Source of the DNA: an uncultured Bacteroides sp.
GTDB taxonomy: Bacteria; Bacteroidota; Bacteroidia; Bacteroidales; Bacteroidaceae
Length of the DNA: 46,210 nt
Direction: 5' to 3'
NCBI GenBank assembly: GCA_900755095.1
Contig: CAAEFE010000082.1
Span: 1 to 46,210, forward strand
Under the pieces are notes generated by a model. It did not search any database. It saw only the letters and a list, made by a program, of their open reading frames with translations, and had not been told where the DNA came from. Made by a program: the position numbers and the translations under genes. This document shows, one piece after another, positions 1-8,111 of this stretch (its first letter is position 1; every line of letters begins with the position of its first letter).

Positions 1-31
1 TCAAGCTGATTGTTTCTTCTTTTTTGGCCAT
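1..31 (-). CDS. nusA: NusA transcription factor, N-terminal start only (partial)
   Basis: Only the first ten codons are inside the window, reading MAKKEETISL on the minus strand from an ATG at 29-31. This matches how Bacteroides NusA proteins begin, and rimP-nusA is a conserved gene order in bacteria. NusA binds RNA polymerase and controls pausing, termination and antitermination. The start lies two bases past the rimP stop, so the two are co-transcribed and probably translationally coupled. The identification rests on ten residues plus gene order. Confidence 0.8.
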   Translation of the reverse strand, partial: MAKKEETISL

Positions 32-33
32 AA

Positions 34-501
34 CTATTTAAAGCTAATTAAGTATTTAGTATATTTTATTTGCTCATAAGTGAAGGTTTCGTCCTCTTCG
101 ATCAGCTTCGGACGCTTGGAACCTTCGAGTTTTACCTTCTTCTCTACGCCTACCGTAAACTTCTCTTCATCGGCATCTTTCAGGATACCTGCCAGTTTAC
201 GTCCGTCTCTGGTCACTACTTCCACTTCTTGTCCGATGTGGATGTAATACTGTTGCAGCACTTTAAAGGGTTGTCCGATACCGGCAGAACCCACTTCCAG
301 TTCATAATCTTCCTCTTCACGGTTCAGTTTCGACTCGATAAAACGGCTAAGCTCTACGCAGTCTTCAATCCAAACTCCTTCTGCGTGGTCTATTTCGACC
401 ACGATCTTGTCATCCGGGCTCACGGTCACCTCTACCAAAAAGTAGTCTTTTCCTTCCAGCCACTCTTCAACAATCTGACAAACAGTTTTCTTTTCTATCA
501 T
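34..501 (-). CDS. rimP: Ribosome maturation factor RimP
   Basis: RimP is a cytoplasmic factor needed for maturation of the 30S ribosomal subunit. The 155-residue product has the usual family size and two-domain layout: an N-terminal alpha/beta domain with the ELSRFIES and YELEVGSAGIGQPF segments (the second corresponds to the family's YxLEVSSPGxxxPL signature), and a C-terminal SH3-like barrel (about 85-155) with GQEVEVVTRDGRKLAGIL. It is the first gene of a minus-strand operon leading into nusA, with a good Bacteroides-type promoter just upstream (568-598). I see nothing unusual in it. Confidence 0.95.
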   Translation of the reverse strand: MIEKKTVCQIVEEWLEGKDYFLVEVTVSPDDKIVVEIDHAEGVWIEDCVELSRFIESKLNREEEDYELEVGSAGIGQPFKVLQQYYIHIGQEVEVVTRDGRKLAGILKDADEEKFTVGVEKKVKLEGSKRPKLIEEDETFTYEQIKYTKYLISFK

Positions 502-567
502 TTATTAACTATATAAGAACAAAAAAAGGAGCTTAATCGCCCCTCCACCTTTCATCCATTTCGGTTG

Positions 568-598
568 CAAAGATATAAATAATCTATTCGACTACAAA
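568..598 (-). promoter_or_regulatory. Putative promoter for rimP-nusA
   Basis: Read on the minus strand, a TATCTTTG box (568-575) matches the Bacteroides -7 consensus TAnnTTTG, and a TTTG (595-598) lies 19 bp upstream as the -33 element. Transcription would start near 560, leaving a leader of about 60 nt before the rimP ATG at 501. This is a motif match only. Confidence 0.6.
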
Positions 599-673
599 AC
601 ATTAAAGAAAAAAAGTATGAATTAACAGTCGTATATTCGTATCTTTACGCCGCAATTTTAAAAACCAAGAGCT

Positions 674-1069
674 ATGGCACATCATCTCAACACCAACAAA
701 CAGTTTATGGTCGGCAACGGCATTCTGGCTTTTGCCGTCATTTTTGTCGTAGTTATTTTCATTTATATGAGCTTACGTCTGCAACGGGAAAACCAGGCAG
801 AACGACATTATATTGAAACTTATACGATCAGCTTGGTAAAAGGATTTGCCGGAGATTCCATTTCGCTGTTCGTCAATGACAGCCTTATCGCCAATCAAGT
901 CATGCAAGAAGAAGCCTTTACGATAGAGGTCGGTCGGTTTGCAGAACAAAGCGCACTGATGATTGTAGACAATAAAACGGAAATAGCATCCGTTTTCGAT
1001 CTCAGCGAGAAGGGAGGAACTTATCAGTTTGAAAAAGAAACGGACGGAATCAAACAGCTTGCTAAATAA
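674..1069 (+). CDS. Hypothetical protein with one N-terminal membrane segment
   Basis: I do not recognise this 131-residue protein. It has a short polar N-terminus (about 1-15), one strong hydrophobic segment at about 16-33 (ILAFAVIFVVVIFIYMSL), a charged stretch, and a soluble C-terminal domain of about 90 residues with the SLFVNDSLIANQ and FEKETDGIKQ segments. This suggests an inner-membrane protein with a small periplasmic domain. It is transcribed divergently from rimP, from a 172-bp gap that also has a weak TATCTTTA box at about 640-647. The next gene on either strand is converging, so it is probably monocistronic. Confidence 0.75.
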   Translation: MAHHLNTNKQFMVGNGILAFAVIFVVVIFIYMSLRLQRENQAERHYIETYTISLVKGFAGDSISLFVNDSLIANQVMQEEAFTIEVGRFAEQSALMIVDNKTEIASVFDLSEKGGTYQFEKETDGIKQLAK

Positions 1070-1108
1070 GAGTCTGCTTAATATCAGGAGCTCCTTATCC
1101 CAAGCACC

Positions 1109-1807
1109 TTATATCTCTGTGCGATACTTCTTCAATTCTTTACGCAGAGCAAGAGCCTTGCCATCTGTAAACCGGTCCAGCAACTCCCAGAAACGCTCAC
1201 TGTGGTTCATCTCACGAGTATGACACAACTCATGCAGAAGCACATAGTCGATCAGGTGAGAAGGCAACAGAACAAGATAATAGGACAGATTTATATTTTT
1301 TCTCGCTGAGCAACTCCCCCAGCGTCCCTGGCTGGAGTTTATCTTCACACTGGCATAAGGCAATCCACATTGTGCCGAAAGATGCTCCAAACGAAGAGGA
1401 AGAATACTTTTCGCATTCCGCCTCAAAGATTCTTCGATCACTTTACGCAACCAGTTCTGTAGATTTTCATCAGTAAAATCCGCTTGAGGAGGACATACGA
1501 TCTTCATGACACCCAATCGCGAATTAGCCAGAAACTGCTCCTTTTCACCTAAGATAAGAGATAGTTTGAAATGCTCGGCATCAATCTTATAGTTTAAGTC
1601 AATCAACGGACGGGCAACCTTCTGACGGGAAAGCAGCAACTTACTACGAAGATTCTCAATGGCACGCTTCACCTCTTTCGTTGTGGTGCCGGGAGGCACC
1701 GAAACGTAGACCGCATCGCTTTTGGTACGAAACACCAAACTGCGCGCACGTGGATTGACACGCACTATCAAACTTCCCAATTCATCATCTTCTATCACTG
1801 TATCCAT
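1109..1807 (-). CDS. YgjP-like (DUF45) zinc metallopeptidase
   Basis: The 232-residue protein belongs to the YgjP/DUF45 family of predicted zinc-dependent proteases. The zinc site is visible: HELCH at 192-196 gives two histidines and the catalytic glutamate, followed by a further histidine in NHSERFW (about 202). The family signature SQGRWGSCS precedes it at about 159-167. There is no signal peptide or membrane segment, so it should be cytoplasmic. Substrates of this family are poorly known. Its start at 1807 leaves a 135-bp gap to the divergent GIN-domain gene. Confidence 0.9.
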   Translation of the reverse strand: MDTVIEDDELGSLIVRVNPRARSLVFRTKSDAVYVSVPPGTTTKEVKRAIENLRSKLLLSRQKVARPLIDLNYKIDAEHFKLSLILGEKEQFLANSRLGVMKIVCPPQADFTDENLQNWLRKVIEESLRRNAKSILPLRLEHLSAQCGLPYASVKINSSQGRWGSCSARKNINLSYYLVLLPSHLIDYVLLHELCHTREMNHSERFWELLDRFTDGKALALRKELKKYRTEI

Positions 1808-1942
1808 TTTCTCCTCCTTAACCGATGCTGCAAAAATAATAAAAAAAGAAGCCGGTGGCGAAAAAAGTGATATTCAATGCAACTTTATAGTAACTCGCAA
1901 CGTCTAATCCATATAAACTCATATTAAAATCAACTATCAATT

Positions 1943-2728
1943 ATGAAAAGAAACACATTGACTGCATGGCTGCTCGGAATAATTCTGATATTCTCCGCCA
2001 CCTCCTGTTTTAATGGCCCTATTGTGAAAGGCAGTAAAAACTACATCACCAAAAAAGAGAATCTGGAACATTTCAATGACATCAGCATGTCCGGAAGTGC
2101 CAACATCATCTACCAGCAAGCCTCCTCCTCCCGCATCGAGATTTACGGTTCGGACAATATCGTAGAACTCTTGGAAACAAAAGTAAACGGAAAAACATTG
2201 AATATAAAATTTAAAAAGAATGTCAATATCATCGACAAGGGCAAACTAGAGATCAAAGTTTTCTCACCGGACCTGAACGGACTGACACTCAACGGATCGG
2301 GTGGCATTCTCTTTGCGAACGGCATTCACACCGAGGGAGATCTTAAAGTAACGATTAACGGTTCGGGCAATTTAGGAGGAAGCACATTCGATACCGGACA
2401 TCTGGCCATCTCAATTCATGGTTCGGGTGATGTCAGACTCAAACAAATCGACAGCAAAACCTGCTCTGCAAGCATTTCCGGATCGGGCAACATCACCCTT
2501 GACGGCATGACAGGCGCAGCAAAGTACAACATATCAGGTTCCGGCAATATCAAAGCTGCCGACCTGGAAGCTACGGACGTATATGCAGGTATCTCGGGTT
2601 CGGGTAACATCAGCTGCTTCGTCAACGGCAAACTAGGCGGGCACGTCAGCGGAAGCGGCAACGTCGCTTACAAAGGAAATCCTCAGGCTATTGATTTCCC
2701 TCACAAGAAGCTCCGCAAACTAGACTAA
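1943..2728 (+). CDS. GIN-domain (DUF2807) lipoprotein
   Basis: This is a 261-residue exported protein. The N-terminus is a lipoprotein signal peptide ending in the lipobox SATSC, with the lipidated cysteine at about 22. The rest is a DUF2807 'putative auto-transporter adhesin head GIN' domain: a right-handed beta-helix-like fold marked by repeated SGSGNI/SGSANI/GSGNL motifs, at least eight copies between about 50 and 245. Such proteins are common in Bacteroidetes and are probably surface or periplasmic; their function is not known. A clear terminator follows at 2756-2780. Confidence 0.92.
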   Translation: MKRNTLTAWLLGIILIFSATSCFNGPIVKGSKNYITKKENLEHFNDISMSGSANIIYQQASSSRIEIYGSDNIVELLETKVNGKTLNIKFKKNVNIIDKGKLEIKVFSPDLNGLTLNGSGGILFANGIHTEGDLKVTINGSGNLGGSTFDTGHLAISIHGSGDVRLKQIDSKTCSASISGSGNITLDGMTGAAKYNISGSGNIKAADLEATDVYAGISGSGNISCFVNGKLGGHVSGSGNVAYKGNPQAIDFPHKKLRKLD

Positions 2729-2755
2729 ATCCATAAACATCCCAAAAACATAAAA

Positions 2756-2790
2756 GGGCTACTGCATCTCGCGGTAGCCCATTTATTTAG
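2756..2790 (+). terminator. Rho-independent-type terminator after the GIN lipoprotein
   Basis: A hairpin with arms GGGCTACTGC and GCGGTAGCCC (one G-U pair, 5-nt loop) at 2756-2780 lies 27 bp after the stop codon and is followed by ATTTATTTAG. It fits an intrinsic terminator for the upstream plus-strand gene. Confidence 0.75.
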
Positions 2791-2903
2791 TTAGTTTCAT
2801 TATAAAAAATTTGAGAGAATTGAAAACTTCACAGTTTCGCTTTCGATGTTGTTTTAATTAAAGCACACTAACTATATTATATGTTTAAAGCAAATGAAAA
2901 TGT

Positions 2904-3389
2904 CTATTCTTTCATAACCTGCACCTTGTTGATCTTCGCAAGGCTGTCAGCCAATGCCTGATCTGCTTTCAGCTCATTTGACAGAGCTACCGACGGTGCG
3001 GTCACCTGTTTACCAATGGTATCCGTTGCCAATACTCTTCCATCATCTCCGGAAAAAGAATGTTGCGCTACATTTCCTAATGAAAGGATGATTGCAATCA
3101 CAGCAGCGGCCTTGAACAGGGGGATGAATCTTCCTGTCAGTGTCAGACGCTTTGCCTTCACTACCGGAGTTTCCACCTGTGCCAGAATACGTGCGTCAAA
3201 GTCTTCGCCCAGTCCTACCTCCTGCTGAACCTGCTGATAAACAAACAAGTTTTTATAGCGGAGCAAATGAGCGGGTACTTCCTCCTTTGTGAAGAAGTCG
3301 CGCAACACAGATTCCTCCTCCACGGAAGTTTCGCATTGCCAATATCGCTCCAGGAGCTGTTCTATATCCTTATAATCCATATTCGTCAA
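2904..3389 (-). CDS. Anti-sigma-factor-like single-pass membrane protein
   Basis: The 161-residue protein has an acidic N-terminal cytoplasmic region (YKDIEQLLERYWQCETSVEEESVLRDFF, about 5-33), one membrane segment at about 89-106 (FKAAAVIAIILSLGNVA), and a periplasmic tail of about 55 residues. This topology, and its gene overlapping the end of the ECF sigma gene by 20 bp, suggest an anti-sigma factor or a sigma-operon membrane sensor. The cytoplasmic region is not a zinc-finger (ZAS) type: I see no HxxxCxxC motif. Start may be M1 (3389) or M4 (3380). Role inferred mainly from context. Confidence 0.7.
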   Translation of the reverse strand: MTNMDYKDIEQLLERYWQCETSVEEESVLRDFFTKEEVPAHLLRYKNLFVYQQVQQEVGLGEDFDARILAQVETPVVKAKRLTLTGRFIPLFKAAAVIAIILSLGNVAQHSFSGDDGRVLATDTIGKQVTAPSVALSNELKADQALADSLAKINKVQVMKE

Positions 3390-3879
3390 TTTCTAAATAC
3401 CTTTGTTTTACCTTTTGTCTGGCTCTGAAAAGGTTCACTTTCACTTGTTCCTCTGTCAGATTCAGAAGAGTTGCAATCTTCTTATAGCTTTCACCTTCAA
3501 TGTCCCTCAGTTGCATGATAAGCCTCTGTTTTTCGGGAAGTTCGTTCACCAGTCTATTGATAATGTTCATTTTCTCATCATGAACCAACTGGTCATACGG
3601 ACTGTTTGCATCAGGTTCTTCCTCCATTTCGGGGGTGATTTCCACATTCTGAGCTTCTTTCTTCTGGCTCCGGTCTATAGCCAGATTCTTTGCTACTATC
3701 AGGCAATAGGCTTCAACCGATTCAAATTGCGACCACTCATCACGCTTGTTCCACACTCTTATCATGGTGTCCTGAACGACATCCTCGGCTTCTGCCCTAT
3801 CCAGGGTTATTCTGAGCGCCAGTCGAAAGAGTTTATCCTTCAACGGCAAAATATCGTTTCGGAAGCTGATCTCTTGCAT
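3370..3879 (-). CDS. ECF-type RNA polymerase sigma factor
   Basis: A 169-residue sigma-70 family protein of the extracytoplasmic-function class. Region 2 spans about 8-70, with the core-binding and -10 recognition helices around AEDVVQDTMIRVWNKRDEW and the following YCLIVAKNLAIDRSQKK. An acidic linker (EMEEEPDANSPYD) leads into region 4 (about 113-160), with the helix-turn-helix IEGESYKKIATLLNLTEEQ. It is co-transcribed with the overlapping anti-sigma-like gene. A possible ECF-type promoter lies directly upstream (3892-3917), suggesting autoregulation. Regulon unknown. Confidence 0.93.
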   Translation of the reverse strand: MQEISFRNDILPLKDKLFRLALRITLDRAEAEDVVQDTMIRVWNKRDEWSQFESVEAYCLIVAKNLAIDRSQKKEAQNVEITPEMEEEPDANSPYDQLVHDEKMNIINRLVNELPEKQRLIMQLRDIEGESYKKIATLLNLTEEQVKVNLFRARQKVKQRYLEIDEYGL

Positions 3880-3891
3880 CTCTATAATAAT

Positions 3892-3917
3892 GACGGGCTG
3901 GGATACGAAAAGTTACA
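3892..3917 (-). promoter_or_regulatory. Possible ECF-sigma autoregulatory promoter
   Basis: On the minus strand, TGTAAC (3912-3917) and CGTC (3892-3895) are separated by 16 bp. This resembles the AAC / CGT -35 and -10 elements of many ECF-dependent promoters. The predicted start site is only a few bases from the sigma ATG at 3879, so the leader would be very short, which weakens the call. Confidence 0.35.
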
Positions 3918-3939
3918 GACGCCCATTACTTTTTTTGAA

Positions 3940-4713
3940 TTATTTTTTTATCCGCGTTCCTTCGCTGCCTTTAATCGCTGATGCTAAGGTAATTACAACT
4001 TCTGTAACTCCTGCATTAATTGCTTCAAAAGAATTCTCCAACTTAGGAATCATACCACCTTGAATAACGCCGTCGGCAACGTATTGTTCGAATTCGGAAC
4101 GGGTAATCTCAGGGATCACACTATCGTCATCATTCTCGTCACGCAGCACTCCTTTCTTTTCGAAGCAGTACATCAGCGTCACGTCAAACAGCGCCGACAA
4201 AGCCTTTGCCGTCTCTCCGGCAATGGTATCCGCATTTGTATTCAGCATATTGCCTTGACCGTCGTGTGTCAACGGTGCCATCACGGGCACCACTCCTTTA
4301 TGAATCAGATCAGCCAGCAAAGAAGCATCTACCTTCTCCACATCGCCCACGAAACCATAATCAACCTCTTTCACCGGACGCTTTACCGATCGGATCACAT
4401 TCATATCCGCCCCGGTCAGTCCAAGAGCGTTCACTCCACGGGCCTGCAAACCGGCAACAATATTCTTGTTTACCAGACCACCATACACCATCGTTACCAC
4501 TTTCAACGTTTCCGCATCGGTAATACGACGACCATTTACCATTTTGCTTTCAATACCTAGTTGTGCGGCAATCTTTGTTGCCGAGCGACCGCCGCCGTGA
4601 ACCAGCACTTTATGTCCGCTGATGGCGGCAAAGTCATTCAACAACTGAAGAAGGGTGGCTTCCTCTTCTACGATTTTTCCACCCACCTTAATTACAGTTA
4701 GTTTTTCCCTCAT
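3940..4713 (-). CDS. argB: Acetylglutamate kinase
   Basis: ArgB phosphorylates N-acetyl-L-glutamate with ATP in the second step of arginine synthesis. The 257-residue product is full length for the amino-acid kinase family. The N-terminal VIKVGGKIVEE motif binds phosphate, LVHGGGRSATKIAAQLG binds substrate and nucleotide, NTNADTIAGETAKAL matches the acetylglutamate site, and VIQGGMIPKLENSFEAINAGV is the C-terminal signature. It lies downstream of speA on the same strand with 59 bp between them. Arginine synthesis (argB) and arginine decarboxylation (speA) are thus neighbours. Confidence 0.96.
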   Translation of the reverse strand: MREKLTVIKVGGKIVEEEATLLQLLNDFAAISGHKVLVHGGGRSATKIAAQLGIESKMVNGRRITDAETLKVVTMVYGGLVNKNIVAGLQARGVNALGLTGADMNVIRSVKRPVKEVDYGFVGDVEKVDASLLADLIHKGVVPVMAPLTHDGQGNMLNTNADTIAGETAKALSALFDVTLMYCFEKKGVLRDENDDDSVIPEITRSEFEQYVADGVIQGGMIPKLENSFEAINAGVTEVVITLASAIKGSEGTRIKK

Positions 4714-4772
4714 TTTTTATTCAATTCTAATAAGTTTGCCGAATGGAGAACTCGGCTCCGGCACCTTGCCGG

Positions 4773-6665
4773 TTATTCTAAGTAAGTATATCCGTAAAGT
4801 CCCGAACGATAATTGGACAGAAACTCTTTACCCTCTTCCAATGATATCTTTCCTTCTTTTACAGACTTGGTCACCCATGTTTCAAGGGTACGTACCAGTT
4901 TTTTAGGATTATATTGTACGTAATCCAACACTTCCGCTACTGTTTCACCATCAATAATCTGTTCGATATTATATCCCTTTTCATTCACAGAAACGTGAAC
5001 AGCATTCGTATCTCCAAACAGATTATGCATATCTCCCAAAATCTCCTGATAAGCTCCGACCAGGAAAACAGCCAGATAGTAAGGTTCTGTTTTCTTCAGA
5101 CTATGCACAGGCAGATAATGAGCCACATTCCGGGTAGAAATGAAGTTTGCAATCTTTCCGTCCGAATCACAGGTGATATCCTGCAGGGTAGCCGAACGTT
5201 CCGGCTTCTCATCCAACCGCTGAATAGGCATAATCGGAAATATCTGATCAATCGCCCAAGAGTCGGGCAAGGACTGGAACAATGAGAAATTACAAAAATA
5301 TTTATCCGCCAGCAACTTGGACAATCCCCGGAATTCATCCGGCGCGTGTTTCAAGCCTCCGGCGATCTGATTAATTTCCCGTGTAATGGACCAATACAAA
5401 CGTTCGATCTGAGCACGGGTCTTCAAATCCACAATACCATGACTGAACAGGTCGAGCGCTTCTTCCCGAATCTGTTGTGCATCATGCCATGCTTCCAGCA
5501 TCTTATTCTGGTTCAACGAATCCCAGATACTGTACAGTTCCTGCACAAGCTCATGTGCATCCGGAGCGATTTCCTCTTCATCATCCCATTCCGGAAGAGT
5601 AGCTGTTTCGAGCACCTCGAAGATCAAGACAGAGTGATGAGCCGTCAATGCCCGGCCGCTCTCGGTAATGATATTCGGATGCGGAATGCCGTTTTTATCG
5701 CTGACATCTACCAATGTAGAAATGGAGTCATTCACATATTCCTGAATGGAATAGTTTACACTACCTTCACTATTGGAAGAACGGGTTCCATCATAATCAA
5801 CGCCCAGTCCGCCGCCGATGTCCACAAACTCCACATTGAATCCCATAGAGTGAAGCTGCACGTAAAATTGAGAAGCTTCGCGCAAAGCCGTCTTAATGCG
5901 ACGAATCTTCGTCACCTGGCTGCCAATATGGAAATGAATCAGTTTCAGGCAATCTTTCAATCCCTTGCTTTCCATAAAGTCAAGCGCTTCGAGCAGTTCG
6001 CTGGAAGTCAGACCGAACTTGCTGGCATCGCCACCCGATTCTTCCCATTTTCCACTGCCGGAAGAAGCCAGTTTTATACGAATACCGATATTGGGCTGTA
6101 CATTCAACTGTTTCGCCATTTTGGCTATCAGTTTCAATTCATTCATCTTCTCTACTACGAGGAAGATACGTTTGCCCATCTTTTGGGCAAGGAGCGCCAG
6201 TTCTATATAACTTTCGTCTTTATAGCCGTTGCAAACAATCAATGAGTCAGAATCCGTATTGACGGCAATCACCGCATGAAGTTCCGGTTTGGAACCGGCT
6301 TCCAGTCCGAGATTGAATTTCTTTCCGTGGCTGATAATCTCTTCTACCACAGGACGCATCTGGTTGACCTTAATGGGATAGATGATAAAATTCTCGGCTT
6401 TATAACCGTACTCTTCGGCAGCCTGTTTAAAACAGGAAGACATCTTTTCAATACGGTTGTCCAGAATATCCGGGAAACGCAACAGCATGGGAGATGCCAC
6501 ATCCCGCAATTGCAACTCGTCAACCAGTTCCTTCAGGTCGACGGTCACTCCATCTCTCCGCGGTGTAACAACAACATGACCTGCGTCATTAATACTAAAG
6601 TACGAAGTACCCCAACCCGTAATGTTGTAGAGTTCTTCAGAATCTTCAATACGCCACTTTCTCAT
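4773..6665 (-). CDS. speA: Biosynthetic arginine decarboxylase
   Basis: SpeA is a PLP-dependent enzyme that converts arginine to agmatine, the first step of polyamine synthesis from arginine. At 630 residues it is full length. The PLP lysine lies in YPIKVNQ (K99); HFHIGSQ and VDIGGGLGVDYDGT belong to the PLP barrel; ESGRALTAHHS and the C-terminal region complete the fold-III decarboxylase pattern. A Bacteroides-type promoter is present upstream at 6704-6734, and a short 6-bp-arm hairpin (CCGGCA/TGCCGG, 4758-4772) directly follows the stop. Confidence 0.96.
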   Translation of the reverse strand: MRKWRIEDSEELYNITGWGTSYFSINDAGHVVVTPRRDGVTVDLKELVDELQLRDVASPMLLRFPDILDNRIEKMSSCFKQAAEEYGYKAENFIIYPIKVNQMRPVVEEIISHGKKFNLGLEAGSKPELHAVIAVNTDSDSLIVCNGYKDESYIELALLAQKMGKRIFLVVEKMNELKLIAKMAKQLNVQPNIGIRIKLASSGSGKWEESGGDASKFGLTSSELLEALDFMESKGLKDCLKLIHFHIGSQVTKIRRIKTALREASQFYVQLHSMGFNVEFVDIGGGLGVDYDGTRSSNSEGSVNYSIQEYVNDSISTLVDVSDKNGIPHPNIITESGRALTAHHSVLIFEVLETATLPEWDDEEEIAPDAHELVQELYSIWDSLNQNKMLEAWHDAQQIREEALDLFSHGIVDLKTRAQIERLYWSITREINQIAGGLKHAPDEFRGLSKLLADKYFCNFSLFQSLPDSWAIDQIFPIMPIQRLDEKPERSATLQDITCDSDGKIANFISTRNVAHYLPVHSLKKTEPYYLAVFLVGAYQEILGDMHNLFGDTNAVHVSVNEKGYNIEQIIDGETVAEVLDYVQYNPKKLVRTLETWVTKSVKEGKISLEEGKEFLSNYRSGLYGYTYLE

Positions 6666-6703
6666 TTTCTGTTATTCAGTGTTTTTAGTAAATAATTGGA
6701 TGG

Positions 6704-6742
6704 CAAAAATACAGATTTATCTACAGGTTGCCAATTAATTGG
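6704..6742 (-). promoter_or_regulatory. Putative speA promoter with overlapping palindrome
   Basis: On the minus strand, TATTTTTG (6704-6711) fits TAnnTTTG, with a TTGG at -33 (6731-6734) 20 bp upstream. The -33 element overlaps the perfect 12-bp palindrome CCAATTAATTGG (6731-6742), a plausible repressor site. The regulator is not known; an arginine-responsive ArgR-type site is one possibility, but the sequence alone does not show it. Confidence 0.5.
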
Positions 6743-6782
6743 ATATTATTTCTTCCAATTGGTTTATATAACCGGTCTTAAT

Positions 6783-7310
6783 TTATAATTCCAGCAGTTC
6801 CTGCAGACGTTGCACAGATGATTCAATCTGCCAGCGGTCTTCCAGTTCGTCCGCATTAAAGATATATTGCGCCTGCGTATAAAAAGGTGCGCGCTTTTCA
6901 AGCGCCTGAATGATGAAATCCATTAATTCCTCATCTTCCTTTCCCTGAAGAATGGGACGTTGCTGCTTGGCAATACGCAAGCGTCTGAACAGCACATCGG
7001 GATGCACATTCAGGAAAACGGTTTTTCCCGTCCGGTTCATAAACTCCATATTGTCATAAAAGCAGGGTGCCCCCCCGCCTGTAGAGATAACGACGTTCTC
7101 AAACTCAGCTACCGCATGAAGCATATTTCTTTCCAACTCACGAAATCCGGCTTCACCCCGTTCCGTGAATAGTTCTCCGACAGTTTTATGAAAACGTTCT
7201 TCGATATACCAGTCCAGATCAATGAACGGGATATTCAGTTTGCGGGCAAAAGCCTTGCCCAAAGTAGTTTTTCCGGCACCCATATAGCCGGTAAGGAAGA
7301 TACGAACCAT
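6783..7310 (-). CDS. aroK: Shikimate kinase
   Basis: AroK phosphorylates shikimate at the 3-hydroxyl using ATP, a late step towards chorismate and the aromatic amino acids. The 175-residue product shows the P-loop GYMGAGKTTLG (8-18), the shikimate-binding DLDWYIEER (31-39, aspartate D32), the conserved FRELERNML arginine region, and the GGGAP loop (78-82). The C-terminal lid and EKRAPFY segment are present. It is about 115 bp from speA on the same strand. A perfect 15-bp-arm hairpin lies immediately upstream of its start codon. Confidence 0.96.
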   Translation of the reverse strand: MVRIFLTGYMGAGKTTLGKAFARKLNIPFIDLDWYIEERFHKTVGELFTERGEAGFRELERNMLHAVAEFENVVISTGGGAPCFYDNMEFMNRTGKTVFLNVHPDVLFRRLRIAKQQRPILQGKEDEELMDFIIQALEKRAPFYTQAQYIFNADELEDRWQIESSVQRLQELLEL

Positions 7311-7344
7311 AAATGATTAATTTTGCTCACAAAATTAATCATTT
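7311..7344. promoter_or_regulatory. Perfect AT-rich inverted repeat at the aroK start
   Basis: Arms AAATGATTAATTTTG (7311-7325) and CAAAATTAATCATTT (7330-7344) are perfect complements around a 4-nt loop CTCA. The repeat begins one base upstream of the aroK ATG. On the minus strand it includes TAATTTTG (7330-7337), a TAnnTTTG match, so it may be an operator over the aroK promoter, or a hairpin covering the ribosome-binding region. I could not find a good -33 element for it. Confidence 0.5.
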
Positions 7345-7370
7345 AATGAATAATGAAGAATGATTCTCTA

Positions 7371-7973
7371 TTATTTAAAAACTTTTATCCGTTCTTCCAG
7401 TGGCTGGAACTCTTTTTCTCCCGGCTGATTGACAGGCACTCCGAACGGCATTTCCGCAATCAGATGCCAATGTGCAGGCAAATTCCATGCCCGACGCACC
7501 TCATCATCAATCAATGGATTATAATGTTGCAGGGAAGCACCGAAGCCCACATCTTCAAGCATCACCCAAACAGCCAGCTGATGCATCGCCGAGGTTTGTA
7601 ATGACCATCCGGGGAAATTCTCCTGATAAGACGGGAAAGCTTCCTGAAGCCCCTTCACCACCTTCTGATCTTCAAAGAACAGCACCGTACCATATCCACA
7701 GGCAAAGGAATTGTCAATCTTTTCTTCGGTTTTCGCAAACGCTTCTCCCGGCACAATCTTCCTCAACGCATCTCTTACAATGTTCCATAACTTTTTATGA
7801 GACTTGCCAAGAAGAAGCACCACACGGGTAGATTGAGAATTGAATGCCGACGGCACGTGTCTCACTGCCAGATTGATAATGCATTCTATCTCCTGATCCG
7901 GAATAGGTGACTGGTCGGTAATCGAATAATAAGTCCGACGATTCTTCAAAGCTTCACTAAAAGTTCTTTCCAT
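7371..7973 (-). CDS. Nitroreductase-family oxidoreductase
   Basis: A 200-residue FMN-dependent nitroreductase-family protein. The N-terminal NRRTYYSITDQSPI matches the family's RRS-type FMN phosphate-binding region, and VPSAFNSQSTRVVLLLG is the conserved N/Q substrate-FMN segment. AMHQLAVWVMLEDVGFGASLQHYN and the C-terminal GVPVNQPGEKEFQPLEERIKVF fit the HBN/Frm2-like subgroup. Such proteins act as cytoplasmic homodimers and reduce nitro compounds, quinones or related substrates; the physiological substrate cannot be told from sequence. It is divergent from the RNase H gene. Confidence 0.9.
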   Translation of the reverse strand: MERTFSEALKNRRTYYSITDQSPIPDQEIECIINLAVRHVPSAFNSQSTRVVLLLGKSHKKLWNIVRDALRKIVPGEAFAKTEEKIDNSFACGYGTVLFFEDQKVVKGLQEAFPSYQENFPGWSLQTSAMHQLAVWVMLEDVGFGASLQHYNPLIDDEVRRAWNLPAHWHLIAEMPFGVPVNQPGEKEFQPLEERIKVFK

Positions 7974-8111
7974 AATAGCTCCTTTCTTAATTTTATTTTC
8001 TTAAACTCCTTATAAATTAGAACAAGCTTCTCTGCCAACTTGTTCGATTCCGGAATATATTTGTACCTTCGCACCGTCAATGCTGTTGACATAATCATTC
8101 ATTATCAGAAA

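Noticed and set aside
4060..4560. Plus-strand open frame over argB
   Set aside because: Histidine-rich translation typical of antisense to a conserved gene, with no recognisable motif.
4758..4772. Hairpin after speA as an intrinsic terminator
   Set aside because: Only 6-bp arms and no T-rich tail on the minus strand; mentioned only under speA.
5346..6245. Long open frame on the plus strand across speA
   Set aside because: It is antisense to a well-conserved 630-residue enzyme and has no family features; the protein reads like a shadow frame.
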